Shown: positions 43,885 through 52,338 of the stretch, piece after piece
Layout of the letters: every line of letters begins with the position of its first letter
How positions within the stretch are numbered: position 1 is the stretch's first letter
DNA from: an uncultured Alphaproteobacteria bacterium
Lineage (GTDB): Bacteria > Pseudomonadota > Alphaproteobacteria > UBA7985
Length of the DNA: 64,000 nt
NCBI GenBank assembly: GCA_905479265.1
Contig: CAJQLX010000027.1
Location: 1-64,000 of the forward strand
Direction of reading: 5' to 3'
Program-made: the position numbers and the translations under genes
The notes under the pieces: model-generated
What the model saw: the letters and a program-made list of their open reading frames with translations, nothing else
The model's database searches: none
What the model was told of the DNA's origin: nothing

Positions 43885-44603
43885 CGATCCAGAGTTGGGG
43901 TCGCAGTGCACTGAGTGCTGCGATCCTGCTGGCTGCTTTCGCTGGGCTGTTTGCGCTTGGCGGTTGGTGTGCCATTGGTCATCCCCCAAAGCCCTTTGCC
44001 AGCGCAGAGGGCTTTTTTGTGTCTGGGATTCAGCTGCAAACCGCCGCGCTGACGGTGCTGGGTTTTGCTTTGGTCTGGAAAGGCCCAGACCTCGACAGCC
44101 TGCTCGACGCGGGCGCGGCCTTGTTGTGGCGAGTGGCGGCTCTGGCTGCCGTTGGGTCAATGGCGATCGTGTTCCTGTGGGCCAGTGCGCGGTTCCTGTT
44201 TGGGATCAGCTTCTTTCCCCCGCAAAGCCTGACACTGTCATTTTCGGAAACATGGTGGATCGAGGTAGCCATGGCTCTGTTTGGCATCGCACTGACGGGT
44301 GCGATCCCGATTTTGCTCCGCTGGGGCGGTCACGTATCCATTGATGCTTTGGCGCCGATGCTGGGCGCGCGAGCAAAGCGGTTGGTCGCTCGCGCAGGCG
44401 CCGTGTTTCTGGCCTTACCCGTCGGTTGGCTTTTGTTGACCAAGGGAACGATCTTCGCCGCGCGCGCTTGGGATCAAAGCGAAGGATCAGCCAACTTCGG
44501 CATCGAGTTCGTGTTTCTGGTGAAGACGTTGGTGCCTTTGCTCGGTTATCTTATCGTGGTTTTTGCCCTTGCGGGGCTCAGGGGCAGGAGCCTGCCCGAA
44601 TGA
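43881..44603 (+). CDS. TRAP small permease subunit (DctQ2)
   Basis: 240 residues if translation starts at the TTG at 43881, which overlaps the dctM1 stop (TTGA); a GTG at 43830 is an alternative. About five hydrophobic segments are visible. DctQ-like features are weak but present: WWIEVAMALFGIALTGAIPILLRWGGHVSIDAL (in part), the HVSIDAL block corresponding to HVRVDLI of DctQ1, and ARAKRLVARAGAVFLALPVGW. Its stop overlaps the dctM2 start (ATGA). Both overlaps argue for one transcript and for coupled translation with the two DctM genes. Confidence 0.78.
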   Translation: MTIQSWGRSALSAAILLAAFAGLFALGGWCAIGHPPKPFASAEGFFVSGIQLQTAALTVLGFALVWKGPDLDSLLDAGAALLWRVAALAAVGSMAIVFLWASARFLFGISFFPPQSLTLSFSETWWIEVAMALFGIALTGAIPILLRWGGHVSIDALAPMLGARAKRLVARAGAVFLALPVGWLLLTKGTIFAARAWDQSEGSANFGIEFVFLVKTLVPLLGYLIVVFALAGLRGRSLPE

Positions 44604-46162
44604 TGGTTGAGCTGATCATCCTGCTCCTGTTTCTGGGCGCGACCTTCACCTGTTTGCTCAGTGGCTATCCTGTCGCCTTTGGGTTGGGGGGCGTGGGCGT
44701 TCTGGTCCTTGGTGGCCTCATCGCGCTATCGATGGTGGGGGTGCCGCTCACGGGGGCCGATGGTTGGGCCATTGTGGACGCGACCGGTTGGCGTGATCTT
44801 TCCCCGCTGGCCAGCGACGTGTACCGCCATATGGCACCCAGTGGCCAAACCTTGCTCGCCATCCCCCTGTTTGTCTTCATGGGCACAGTGCTTCAGCGTT
44901 CCGCTCTGGCCGATCGATTGTTTGAAGCCGTGCCAGCGCTCACACGCCGGGTTCCCGGTGGATTGGGCGTTGCTGTGGTTTTGGTTGGTGGTTTGCTTGC
45001 GGCCTCGACCGGGGTTGTTGGGGCGTCTGTCGTCACCCTGTCAGCCATCGCTCTGCCGGCGCTTTTGCGCAACGGCTACGGGTTCCGCAACGCCGCGGGC
45101 GTGGTCACGGCTTCCGGTACGTTGGGCCAAGTCATTCCCCCGTCGATCATCTTGATCCTGCTGGCCGAGCAAGTCGGCGTGCAGTTTCAAAGCGCCCAAA
45201 TTGCACAGGGCAACTTCGCGCCCTTGGCGGTCACCAGCGGTGATTTGTTCCGAGCGGCGCTTGTTCCCGGCGTGCTGGTCATGTTGGGTTTCGCGGGATT
45301 GGCGCTTTGGTTTGGGCGTCATGCGACGGGAACCGATGATGCAAAAATGATGAGTTGGCGCGCGATTGCCAACGGTATTTTACCCCCCGTGGGCCTGATC
45401 GTGCTGGTGCTGGGGTCGATCGTCACGGGGGTTGCAGACACCACGTCTGCGGCGTCGTTCGGCGCCGTTGGCGCGGCGGTGCTGGCCAGTCGCAGCAGCG
45501 TCCTGATCTGGTCCACCACTGTGCTGACCGTCCTGATTTTTGGGTGGCGTCAGTTTGCAGGTTTTACCGCCTTGGAACCCCTGATTTTAGCGCTTTACCT
45601 CGTTGTTTTGGCGATGGTGGCGTGGGCAGGTTACTTGGGTTTCCGCCGAGGCGTCTTTCAGGCTGCACTCAATGACATGCTGCGGCTTACGGCCATGATC
45701 TTTGCCATTATCGTAGGCGCCGGTTTGTTTGCGCTGTGCATCAAGGCGATTGGCGGAGACGATTTGCTCTCTCAGGGCATGATTGCGCTCACCGCGTTGG
45801 TTGGCGCGGAAGACCCACAGCAGACCGCTCGGGCCGCCTTGCTCGTCCTGCTGATGATCATTTTCCTGCTGGGCTTTGTTCTGGAGTTTGTGGAGATCAT
45901 CGTGGTTGTTTTGCCGCTGGCGCTGCCCGTGGTGTTTTCGGTCCCGCCAGAGGTGCTTGATCCGGTCTGGGCGGGTATCCTGATCGCTTTGACGCTGCAG
46001 ACCTCGTTTCTGACCCCACCCTTTGGCGTCGCCCTGTTCTATTTTCGGGGCGCTGTGCCGGATCAAGGTTCGACCTTGCAACTCTACCGGGGCGTCCTGC
46101 CGTTTATCGCTGTGCAGGTTATGGTGATTGTACTGGTTTGGTTCGTTCCTGCGCTGATTTAA
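44600..46162 (+). CDS. TRAP large permease subunit (DctM2)
   Basis: 520 residues from the ATG at 44600, which overlaps the dctQ2 stop and has GCAGGAG upstream. DctM features: LLSGYPVAFGLGGVGVLV, LLAIPLFVFMGTVLQRS, GVAVVLVGGLLAASTGVVGASVVTL (in part), TASGTLGQVIPPSIILILL, and the end FVEIIVVVLPLALPVV plus LQTSFLTPPFGVALFYFRG. It is moderately longer than usual because of a stretch between the halves (about 330-400) and a short insert near residues 50-80. It lacks the 320-residue soluble insertion of DctM1 but aligns with it in all core motifs, so the two are paralogues. Confidence 0.93.
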   Translation: MMVELIILLLFLGATFTCLLSGYPVAFGLGGVGVLVLGGLIALSMVGVPLTGADGWAIVDATGWRDLSPLASDVYRHMAPSGQTLLAIPLFVFMGTVLQRSALADRLFEAVPALTRRVPGGLGVAVVLVGGLLAASTGVVGASVVTLSAIALPALLRNGYGFRNAAGVVTASGTLGQVIPPSIILILLAEQVGVQFQSAQIAQGNFAPLAVTSGDLFRAALVPGVLVMLGFAGLALWFGRHATGTDDAKMMSWRAIANGILPPVGLIVLVLGSIVTGVADTTSAASFGAVGAAVLASRSSVLIWSTTVLTVLIFGWRQFAGFTALEPLILALYLVVLAMVAWAGYLGFRRGVFQAALNDMLRLTAMIFAIIVGAGLFALCIKAIGGDDLLSQGMIALTALVGAEDPQQTARAALLVLLMIIFLLGFVLEFVEIIVVVLPLALPVVFSVPPEVLDPVWAGILIALTLQTSFLTPPFGVALFYFRGAVPDQGSTLQLYRGVLPFIAVQVMVIVLVWFVPALI

Positions 46163-46256
46163 AAACGGTTCTTCAATCTTTAGAGACATAATCGACTCTT
46201 TCCTTTTTTATCAGCCTCATCAGTGCCAAGACTGGCGTCCTTCACAAAGGAGCATC

Positions 46257-47363
46257 ATGGCCGCCTCATCTGCCAAACTTCGTCGTCGTCAAGTGCTGGC
46301 CAGTGGGCTGGGCGCTTTGTCCCTGCTTGCCGCGCCTAACGTGGTGCGGGCACAGGCGAGGGTCGTTCGAATGTCGTCGGTTTGGGGGCGCGGATTTCCC
46401 ATTGTTGGCCCCTCAGCACAGCGTTTGGCCGAGCGTCTGACAGCAATCACCGATGGCGCGTTGCGGGTTGAGCTGTTTGCTGCGGGGGAACTGGGCAGCC
46501 CCGGCGAGGCGCACGCGCGCGCCGGTGCTGGCGAAGTGGAAATGTATCACGGTGTCGAATATTTTTGGTCGGCCAAGAACCCGGCTTTTTACCTGTTTTC
46601 CGGTGTGCCATTTGGCCTGACGGGGTTGGAGTTGCTGGGCTGGTTGACCGGTTCAGGCGCGGAACATTGGGACGCCATACAAGCCCCGTTCAACATCAAG
46701 CCCTTTTCCGCCGGTATGCTGGCGGGTGGGCTTGGGGTTTGGTCGAACAAGCGTTTGGAATCGCTGGACGACTTCGATGGGCTGACGATCCGATCGAGCG
46801 GTTTGGCAAGGACGCTTTTGAAGTCTTTGGGTGCCGACGCCCGCCCCGTTAGCTTTGCACGTCTGGCCTCGGCCCTCAGTTTGGGCGCTTTGGACGCAAC
46901 GGAGTGGTTCGGACCCTGGGCCGATCCACAGGGCGAGATCACTGAAGCCACAAAGTATCTCTATGGCCCTCCGGTGCTCCGGCCCGCTTTGGGAATATCG
47001 GTAGGGCTAAACCTGCCATTTTGGTTCAGTTTGACCGAGCCGCAGCGCTTGGCTTTTCGCAGTGTGTTTGCCGCAGAAAGTCACCGCATGCTGTTGAGCA
47101 CGCATCAGGAAAACGCGCGCTTGCTTGGCGCGATGCAAGCCACAGGGCAGATGCGAAAAGTGCGCAATTTCAGCCCCGAGCTGCTTACTGATTTGGGACG
47201 TCAATCGGGGCAGGTCTTGCGGCAGACGATGGATGGCTCGGACGAGGCAACAGCAATTCTTAACGATTATCTCAGTTTTCGAGCCCAGTCTTATCGTGAA
47301 GTGCTCAACGGCTCGTCCGGCTTCATGAAGTCGCGCGAACTACCGTTTCCGTTTGCGCAATGA
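46257..47363 (+). CDS. TRAP transporter solute-binding protein (DctP2)
   Basis: 368 residues, with AAAGGAG five bases before the ATG. The N-terminus LRRRQVLASGLGALSLLAAPNVVRAQA (in part) is a probable Tat signal. The mature protein parallels DctP1: VRMSSVWGRGFPIVGPSAQRLA (in part), GELGSPGEAHARAG, LFSGVPFGLTGLE, FDGLTIRSSGL and LGALDATEWFGPWADP. Unlike DctP1 its codon use is ordinary and GC-rich. It is the last TRAP component of the run and is followed after 38 bases by an oxidoreductase gene. The clamp arginine (LTIRSSG) is kept, so a carboxylate ligand is likely. Confidence 0.93.
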   Translation: MAASSAKLRRRQVLASGLGALSLLAAPNVVRAQARVVRMSSVWGRGFPIVGPSAQRLAERLTAITDGALRVELFAAGELGSPGEAHARAGAGEVEMYHGVEYFWSAKNPAFYLFSGVPFGLTGLELLGWLTGSGAEHWDAIQAPFNIKPFSAGMLAGGLGVWSNKRLESLDDFDGLTIRSSGLARTLLKSLGADARPVSFARLASALSLGALDATEWFGPWADPQGEITEATKYLYGPPVLRPALGISVGLNLPFWFSLTEPQRLAFRSVFAAESHRMLLSTHQENARLLGAMQATGQMRKVRNFSPELLTDLGRQSGQVLRQTMDGSDEATAILNDYLSFRAQSYREVLNGSSGFMKSRELPFPFAQ

Positions 47364-47401
47364 GCCGATAGGTTTTGATGGTTATTTTGGAGAGCCCAAG
47401 C

Positions 47402-48514
47402 GTGTCAGATACTTCCCCCCTGTTCCAGCCGTTCAAGCTTCGCAGCATGACCATTCCCAATCGGATCGTAATGGCGCCGATGACCCGTAACTTCAGTCCC
47501 AATGGCGTGCCGACGGATGAGGTTCGGGATTACTACCGGCGACGGGCAGAGGCCCACGTGGGGCTCATTATCTCTGAGGGAACGACCGTGGCGCGCGGTG
47601 GGGCGAGCAATGATCCGCGCATCCCGAACTTTCACAAGCCAGACGCGCTGGCCGGGTGGAAGAGCGTCATTTCAGCGGTTCAAGACGTTGGCGGCGTGAT
47701 GGGGCCACAGTTGTGGCATCAGGGGATGCTGCGAAAGCCCGGAACAGGCCCGGACCCTGACGCGCCGTCGGATGGTCCCTCGGGCCTAACGCACCGGGGC
47801 AAAGCCGTACAGGACGCACCAAGCGAAGAAGACGTCTGGGACATGGTCACGGCGTTTGCTGATGCTGCGGGCGAGGCTAAGCGCTTGGGTTTTGATTGCA
47901 TCGAACTCCACGGCGCGCACGGTTACCTGATCGACGAGTTCTTCTGGAGCGTTATGAATGTCCGTGAAGACCGCTTTGGCGGGGACTTACCCGACCGCGC
48001 AACCTTTGCCGCCGAAATCATCAAACAGTGCCGGGAGCGGGTTGGCGACGACATGCCAATCATCCTGCGGTTCTCTCAGTGGAAGTCGCAAGACTACGAC
48101 GCAAAACTGGCCGAAAGCCCGCAAGAGCTGGAAGCTTTCTTGCGCGTGTTTGTCGAGGCCGGCGTGGATTGCCTGCACTGCTCACAGCGCCGTTTCTGGG
48201 AAGCAGAATTTGAGGCTGTGGACGGCATGGACGGGCTGAACTTGGCGGGATGGGCGAAAAAGCTGACCGGACTGCCCACCATCACGGTTGGTTCAGTTGG
48301 GTTGAGTACCGAGTTTACCGGTGCCTTCCGCGGGGAAAGCTCGAAAACGCGCCCCCTGACCGACGTGATCGAACGTCTGGAGCGTGGGGAGTTTGACATG
48401 GTGGGCGTCGGACGCGCGCTGTTGCAGGATCCGTTTTGGGCACAAAAGATTTTCGACGGAAACTTTGAAGATCTGTCCGACTATGACGCGGCAGCGCTGA
48501 AAACGCTCTACTAG
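47402..48514 (+). CDS. Old Yellow Enzyme family NADH:flavin oxidoreductase
   Basis: 370 residues from a GTG at 47402 with GGAG nine bases upstream; ATG 47378 is an alternative. It is an FMN TIM-barrel protein: LFQPFKLRSMTIPNRIVMAPMTR (in part), LIISEGTTV, PQLWHQG, FDCIELHGAHGYLIDEFF (in part), NVREDRFGG and a C-terminal MVGVGRALLQDP. OYE enzymes reduce activated double bonds. The usual His-His or His-Asn pair appears as HGAH. It probably acts on the substrate brought in by the TRAP system, as the last gene of that run. It is convergent with zur, four bases apart. Confidence 0.92.
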   Translation: MSDTSPLFQPFKLRSMTIPNRIVMAPMTRNFSPNGVPTDEVRDYYRRRAEAHVGLIISEGTTVARGGASNDPRIPNFHKPDALAGWKSVISAVQDVGGVMGPQLWHQGMLRKPGTGPDPDAPSDGPSGLTHRGKAVQDAPSEEDVWDMVTAFADAAGEAKRLGFDCIELHGAHGYLIDEFFWSVMNVREDRFGGDLPDRATFAAEIIKQCRERVGDDMPIILRFSQWKSQDYDAKLAESPQELEAFLRVFVEAGVDCLHCSQRRFWEAEFEAVDGMDGLNLAGWAKKLTGLPTITVGSVGLSTEFTGAFRGESSKTRPLTDVIERLERGEFDMVGVGRALLQDPFWAQKIFDGNFEDLSDYDAAALKTLY

Positions 48515-48518
48515 CGGT

Positions 48519-49049
48519 TCAAGCCGCCGCTTTGTGGCATGTGGGGCACGTGCCGCTGACTTCGCGCAATTCTCGCTCAATCACAAAACCCATTTCATCG
48601 GCTGCGGCGCGTAGGGGTGATGGGTGCTGCTCGGCAAAGGATTCGGCCACCAAATTGCAGTGTTGGCAGATCAAGAATGTCGGCGCGGCGCACTGTGATG
48701 GATTGCGGCACGCAACGTAGGCGTTGAGGCTTTCAATGCGGTGCGCCAGACCGTTTTCGATCAGGAAATCCAACGCACGGTAGGCCACAGGTGGCTGTGC
48801 GCGCTGACCGCCATCACCAAGTTTGTCCAAAATAGCGTAAGCGCCAAGCGGCCGGTGTTCTTCGAGCAGGAAGTCCAAAACCTTTCGCCGCGTCTCGGTC
48901 AATCTCGCCCGATCGTGGGTGCACTTCGCCTCGGCCGCTGCGACGGTTTGCGACACGCATGCAGCGTGATCATGCGGTTCAAAAACATGATCCGCATACT
49001 GATTTGAAGACGCGCTTGTGTGAATGGTTTTGATGTCTGTATCGCTCAT
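48519..49049 (-). CDS. zur: Zinc uptake regulator Zur (Fur family)
   Basis: 176 residues. The winged helix (about 45-110) reads RLTETRRKVLDFLLEEHRPLGAYAILDKL (in parts) and PPVAYRALDFLIENGLAHRIESLNAYVAC (in parts), the Zur form of the Fur DNA-binding region. Zinc sites are FLICQHCNLVAE and a late CPTCHK, plus a His-rich N-terminus (EPHDHAAC). With zinc it should repress uptake genes. It is divergent from the zrg-like operon, and a perfect palindromic operator lies between the two starts, so it probably controls that operon and perhaps itself. Confidence 0.94.
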   Translation of the reverse strand: MSDTDIKTIHTSASSNQYADHVFEPHDHAACVSQTVAAAEAKCTHDRARLTETRRKVLDFLLEEHRPLGAYAILDKLGDGGQRAQPPVAYRALDFLIENGLAHRIESLNAYVACRNPSQCAAPTFLICQHCNLVAESFAEQHPSPLRAAADEMGFVIERELREVSGTCPTCHKAAA

Positions 49050-49097
49050 TTACCGATGGTGCCTCTTGATTCCCTTAGCGTCTTCATGCGAGTTAAC

Positions 49098-49115
49098 GTA
49101 ATGTTATAACATTAC
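49098..49115. promoter_or_regulatory. Zur operator (perfect 18-bp palindrome)
   Basis: GTAATGTTATAACATTAC is a perfect inverted repeat matching the core of the proteobacterial Zur box, which has ATGTTATA and TATAACAT half sites. It lies between zur and the DUF2796 gene and ends one base before the first ATG of that gene, so repression of the operon is direct. It also overlaps a likely -10 element. Confidence 0.88.
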
Positions 49116-49130
49116 ATGCGGAATGGTATC

Positions 49131-49640
49131 ATGGTTACCAAAATTCTTAAACTGTCCGTTCTGTCTTTTATCGCGTTTTCGTTCTCGGCAAAAGCCGAAG
49201 ACGCCCACGTGCATGGCGAGGCGGTGTTAGAAGTTGTCATCGATGATGCCGGCGCGTTGCTCCGCTTTGAAGCGCCGGCGGTTGATATCGTTGGTTTTGA
49301 ATACTTACCAAAAACCGATGAAGAGCAGCAGGCGATTGACGCAAAAATTACACTTTTGGGTGATATGTCCAGCGTGGCGATGGTGCCCGACGCAGCCGGC
49401 TGCGTGTTGGCCGAAGTTCATGTAGACTTTGAAGCCGAAGAACATGAGGGCGAGGTTGAACACATCGCCTTTCATGCTGAATATGAGTTGGACTGTGCGG
49501 ATGTCTCTGCGCTGACATACTTGCAGGCGACCGTCTTTGACCAATTTCCAGCCTTAGAGGAAATGGATGTTGAAGTCGTTATGCCCACGGGACAAAAGGG
49601 AGCACACTTGGAGCCGGACCGCACCAAGCTTGAGCTTTAG
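49131..49640 (+). CDS. ZrgA-like DUF2796 zinc-binding periplasmic protein
   Basis: 169 residues from the ATG at 49131, preferred over 49116, which touches the operator. A signal peptide (VTKILKLSVLSFIAFSFSAKA) is followed by AEDAHVHGEAVLEVV, the DUF2796 start. Histidine and acidic residues recur (VHVDFEAEEHEGEVEHIAFHAEY, in parts), and two cysteines (GCVLAE, LDCADV) may form a disulfide. DUF2796 proteins such as ZrgA of Vibrio cholerae belong to a Zur-regulated zinc uptake system; that role is inferred here from family, operator and neighbours. Confidence 0.85.
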   Translation: MVTKILKLSVLSFIAFSFSAKAEDAHVHGEAVLEVVIDDAGALLRFEAPAVDIVGFEYLPKTDEEQQAIDAKITLLGDMSSVAMVPDAAGCVLAEVHVDFEAEEHEGEVEHIAFHAEYELDCADVSALTYLQATVFDQFPALEEMDVEVVMPTGQKGAHLEPDRTKLEL

Positions 49641-49665
49641 GCCATAATGAAGGAGGGCAAATCGC

Positions 49666-50337
49666 GTGAAAAAGTTTGGGTTTGTCCTTCGCACGCTGTT
49701 GGCCAAGGCCGTGGCCAGCACGTTTGCTGTGCTGCTCGCGCAAACCGCCTGGGCTCATCCGCATGAATGGATCGACCTGACTGTTCAGTTCAAGTTCGAT
49801 GAAGAAAAGCGGCTGATCGCGCTTGAGCAATCATGGCTGTTTGACCCGTTCTTTAGCGCCTATGTCCTGGACGAGCTGACCGCCGACCGCCCCAACCGCA
49901 AGCGTGTCTTAGAGCAGGGTGAAGCCTTGGGGCCAGAGATGGTGTCGAATCTCAGCAAGCACGGCTACCTGAACAATTGGACGTTTCAGGACACGCCGAT
50001 CGAGGCCGTCAACGGCACATTTGTTTCCGTGCAGCTTAAGAACCGAAATCGCATGGAATTGACGTTTCAGGTTGATCTGCCCGAGCCCCTTGATTTGACG
50101 ACAGGAGCGTTCGAGTACAGCGTCTTTGACCCGTTGTACTATATTGAAATCCTGCATGCAGAGCGCTTTCGACCGCGCCTGCGTGGTGGTCCACGTGGGT
50201 GTCGATCCACCATCATCCAGCCTGAGCCAGATGAAGACTACATCATCTACGCCGCAGAACTCGACCGCACCGACAACGCGGAAGAGGGTCTGGGACAGCA
50301 CTTTGCTGAGCGCGTGGTGATCTCGTGCCAGCGTTGA
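49666..50337 (+). CDS. DUF1007 family periplasmic protein
   Basis: 223 residues from a GTG with AGGAGG upstream. A signal peptide ends near QTAWA and is followed at once by HPHEWIDL, the DUF1007 hallmark and a plausible metal ligand set. The rest has LIALEQSWLFDPFFSAYVLDEL (in part) and FEYSVFDPLYYIEILH. DUF1007 proteins are often encoded beside nickel/cobalt or zinc transport genes. It is embedded in the Zur-controlled operon and overlaps the ABC ATPase gene by 13 bases, so a zinc-handling role is likely. Two late cysteines (GPRGCRS, ISCQR) are present. Confidence 0.85.
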   Translation: MKKFGFVLRTLLAKAVASTFAVLLAQTAWAHPHEWIDLTVQFKFDEEKRLIALEQSWLFDPFFSAYVLDELTADRPNRKRVLEQGEALGPEMVSNLSKHGYLNNWTFQDTPIEAVNGTFVSVQLKNRNRMELTFQVDLPEPLDLTTGAFEYSVFDPLYYIEILHAERFRPRLRGGPRGCRSTIIQPEPDEDYIIYAAELDRTDNAEEGLGQHFAERVVISCQR

Positions 50338-51023
50338 AATCGGTGCTGATCCGGGGTGAAAATCTCATGTTTCAGCGACCCGGCGGTTTCACGTTCAGCG
50401 CGCCGGCATTCTCGGTATCCGCAGGCGAAGCCGTCGCGGTTCTGGGTCCATCTGGATCGGGTAAATCAACGTTTTTGGACCTTGTCGCGGGCGTCCTGCG
50501 GCCTTCTTCGGGGACGCTAGAAGCCTTTGGTCACGACACGAACAAGCTGAGCCTTGGCGCGCTGGATCAACTGCGCGGGGACTGCATTGGCGTTATTTTT
50601 CAGGAGCATAATCTGCTTCCTTTTGCGTCCGTCTTTCAAAATGTTGCCTTGGGCGTACAGTTTAGCAAAGCGCGGCGGGCGCGGCTCAAGTCGGGGTCGC
50701 TGGCCACTGAAATTGCCGCGCTGCTGACCGCGATGGATCTGGATGCAGAAACCATGATGCACCGACCGGCGCACACGCTGTCTGTCGGTCAGCGCCAACG
50801 CGTCGCCGCTGCCCGCGCGTTGCTGGGTGATCCGCCGCTGGTTATCGCCGATGAGCCCACGTCCGCGCTGGATGAAGGCAACCAACAGCGTTTTATGGAC
50901 CTGCTGCACGCCGCGCGCCGGGCTTCGGGGGCTGCTTTGCTGTTTGTTACCCACGACCCGCGACTGGTGCAGGACTTTGATCGCTTGATCGACCTCTCCG
51001 ATCAAGGAGCGCGGTTGCGATGA
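50325..51023 (+). CDS. ABC transporter ATP-binding protein (LolD/MacB type)
   Basis: 232 residues from a GTG at 50325, inside the end of the DUF1007 gene. Motifs: Walker A GPSGSGKS, Q-loop VIFQEHNLLPF, signature LSVGQRQRVAAARAL, Walker B PPLVIADEPTSALDE and the H-loop LFVTHDPR. The sequence groups with the LolD/MacB subfamily that powers FtsX-type permeases and typically works on periplasmic or outer-membrane events rather than bulk import. The permease starts within the last four bases. In the Zrg system these proteins act in zinc acquisition. Confidence 0.93.
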   Translation: MPALKSVLIRGENLMFQRPGGFTFSAPAFSVSAGEAVAVLGPSGSGKSTFLDLVAGVLRPSSGTLEAFGHDTNKLSLGALDQLRGDCIGVIFQEHNLLPFASVFQNVALGVQFSKARRARLKSGSLATEIAALLTAMDLDAETMMHRPAHTLSVGQRQRVAAARALLGDPPLVIADEPTSALDEGNQQRFMDLLHAARRASGAALLFVTHDPRLVQDFDRLIDLSDQGARLR

Positions 51024-52303
51024 TGGTTGGTCTGGCCCTGCGCTCGATGCTGGCGCGCAAGTTGAGTTTGATTTTGACCGTTGTGACGCTCGCACTGTCC
51101 GTCGCGCTGTTCCTGACGATCGAGCGCTTGCGTGTGGCAACGCGGGATAGCTTTGATGGGACCATCAGCGGCGTGGACGTGCTGGTGGGTGCGCGGGGGA
51201 GTGATTTGGGTTTGCTGCTGTACACGGCATTCCAGATCGGGGACGCCGCGCCGTCGATGCGGTGGAGTAGCTTTTTGGATGTTCAGGCCGATGCCCGCAC
51301 CCAATGGGCGGTGCCGATCAGTCTGGGGGACAGCCACCGCGGCTACCGCGTGATTGCGACGACCTCGGACTACTTTGATTTTGTCAGAACGGGTCGAGAT
51401 CGGCCACTGGCATTCAAGGCAAAGGCACCGTCTTTGCTCAGCGGTTTTGGGGTGGTTCTTGGGTCTGATGTGGCGCGGGCTTTGGACTACGAGTTGGGTG
51501 ATGCCATTGCCATTCAGCATGGCCTCGCGTCCGCAGGGGACCGGAGCCACGAGACTCAACCCTTCATCGTTACCGGCATTCTTGCCGCCACAGGGACGCC
51601 GATCGACTATAGCCTGTTGCTGCATATTCGGGCGTTTGAGGCTATTCATGAAGGCTGGAATGGGTCGGTGCCGGGCCGGGCAATCACCCGTCATGATGGC
51701 GCCACGGACCGAACGGTGATTGACCTCTCAGGCGATGAATTTGAACCCTCACGGCTCACGGCAGTCTATGTCGGTTTGAAATCAAAGCGGCGGATTTTCC
51801 AATTTGTTGAGACGATTGAAGACCGCCGCCGCACAGAACCGCTGACAGCCGTTTTGCCGGGGATCACGCTGTCGCAGCTGTGGCTGTTGCTGGGGTCGGC
51901 AGAGCGCGCTTTGCTGACGTTCTCGGTGCTGATTGTTCTTGCGGCGCTGGCGGGTCAAATGACCCTGTTGGTCGCAACGTTGGATCTTCGTCGTCGAGAG
52001 ATTGCCATTTATCGGGCCATGGGCGCCCAACCGTTGGCGATTGCCGGATTGCTGGTTGTTGAAGCGGTGCTGATCAGTCTCGCCGCAGCGCTCAGCGGAC
52101 TGGTTCTCACGCTGCTGGGAACATGGGTCGCGGGGCAGGTGCTGGGTGGCACCTTGAAGCTGGATCTCAACGCCGTCATGGTAACGATCCGTCAAGGGCA
52201 GGCGCTGCTGGCCTTTATTGGCGTCAGTGCGGTAACGGGTTTGGTGCCGGCTTTCTTGGCTTACCGCTCCTCGCTGCAAGATGGCATGCGGGCGCGTTAC
52301 TGA
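51020..52303 (+). CDS. FtsX/MacB-type ABC permease
   Basis: 427 residues, overlapping the ATPase stop (ATGA). One N-terminal membrane helix (about 12-33, KLSLILTVVTLALSVALFLTI in part) is followed by a large periplasmic domain (about 35-280) and three C-terminal helices (about 290-312, 338-370 and 390-412). The FtsX-type segment LRRREIAIYRAMGAQPLAIAGLLVVEAV (in part) is clear. A periplasmic domain between helices one and two is typical of MacB/LolC mechanotransmission permeases. It should work with the DUF2796, DUF1007 and DUF3299 proteins in zinc uptake. Confidence 0.92.
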   Translation: MMVGLALRSMLARKLSLILTVVTLALSVALFLTIERLRVATRDSFDGTISGVDVLVGARGSDLGLLLYTAFQIGDAAPSMRWSSFLDVQADARTQWAVPISLGDSHRGYRVIATTSDYFDFVRTGRDRPLAFKAKAPSLLSGFGVVLGSDVARALDYELGDAIAIQHGLASAGDRSHETQPFIVTGILAATGTPIDYSLLLHIRAFEAIHEGWNGSVPGRAITRHDGATDRTVIDLSGDEFEPSRLTAVYVGLKSKRRIFQFVETIEDRRRTEPLTAVLPGITLSQLWLLLGSAERALLTFSVLIVLAALAGQMTLLVATLDLRRREIAIYRAMGAQPLAIAGLLVVEAVLISLAAALSGLVLTLLGTWVAGQVLGGTLKLDLNAVMVTIRQGQALLAFIGVSAVTGLVPAFLAYRSSLQDGMRARY

Positions 52304-52338
52304 TCGAGGATGAAAGGCACCAAAGGTAGGGGGAAGGA

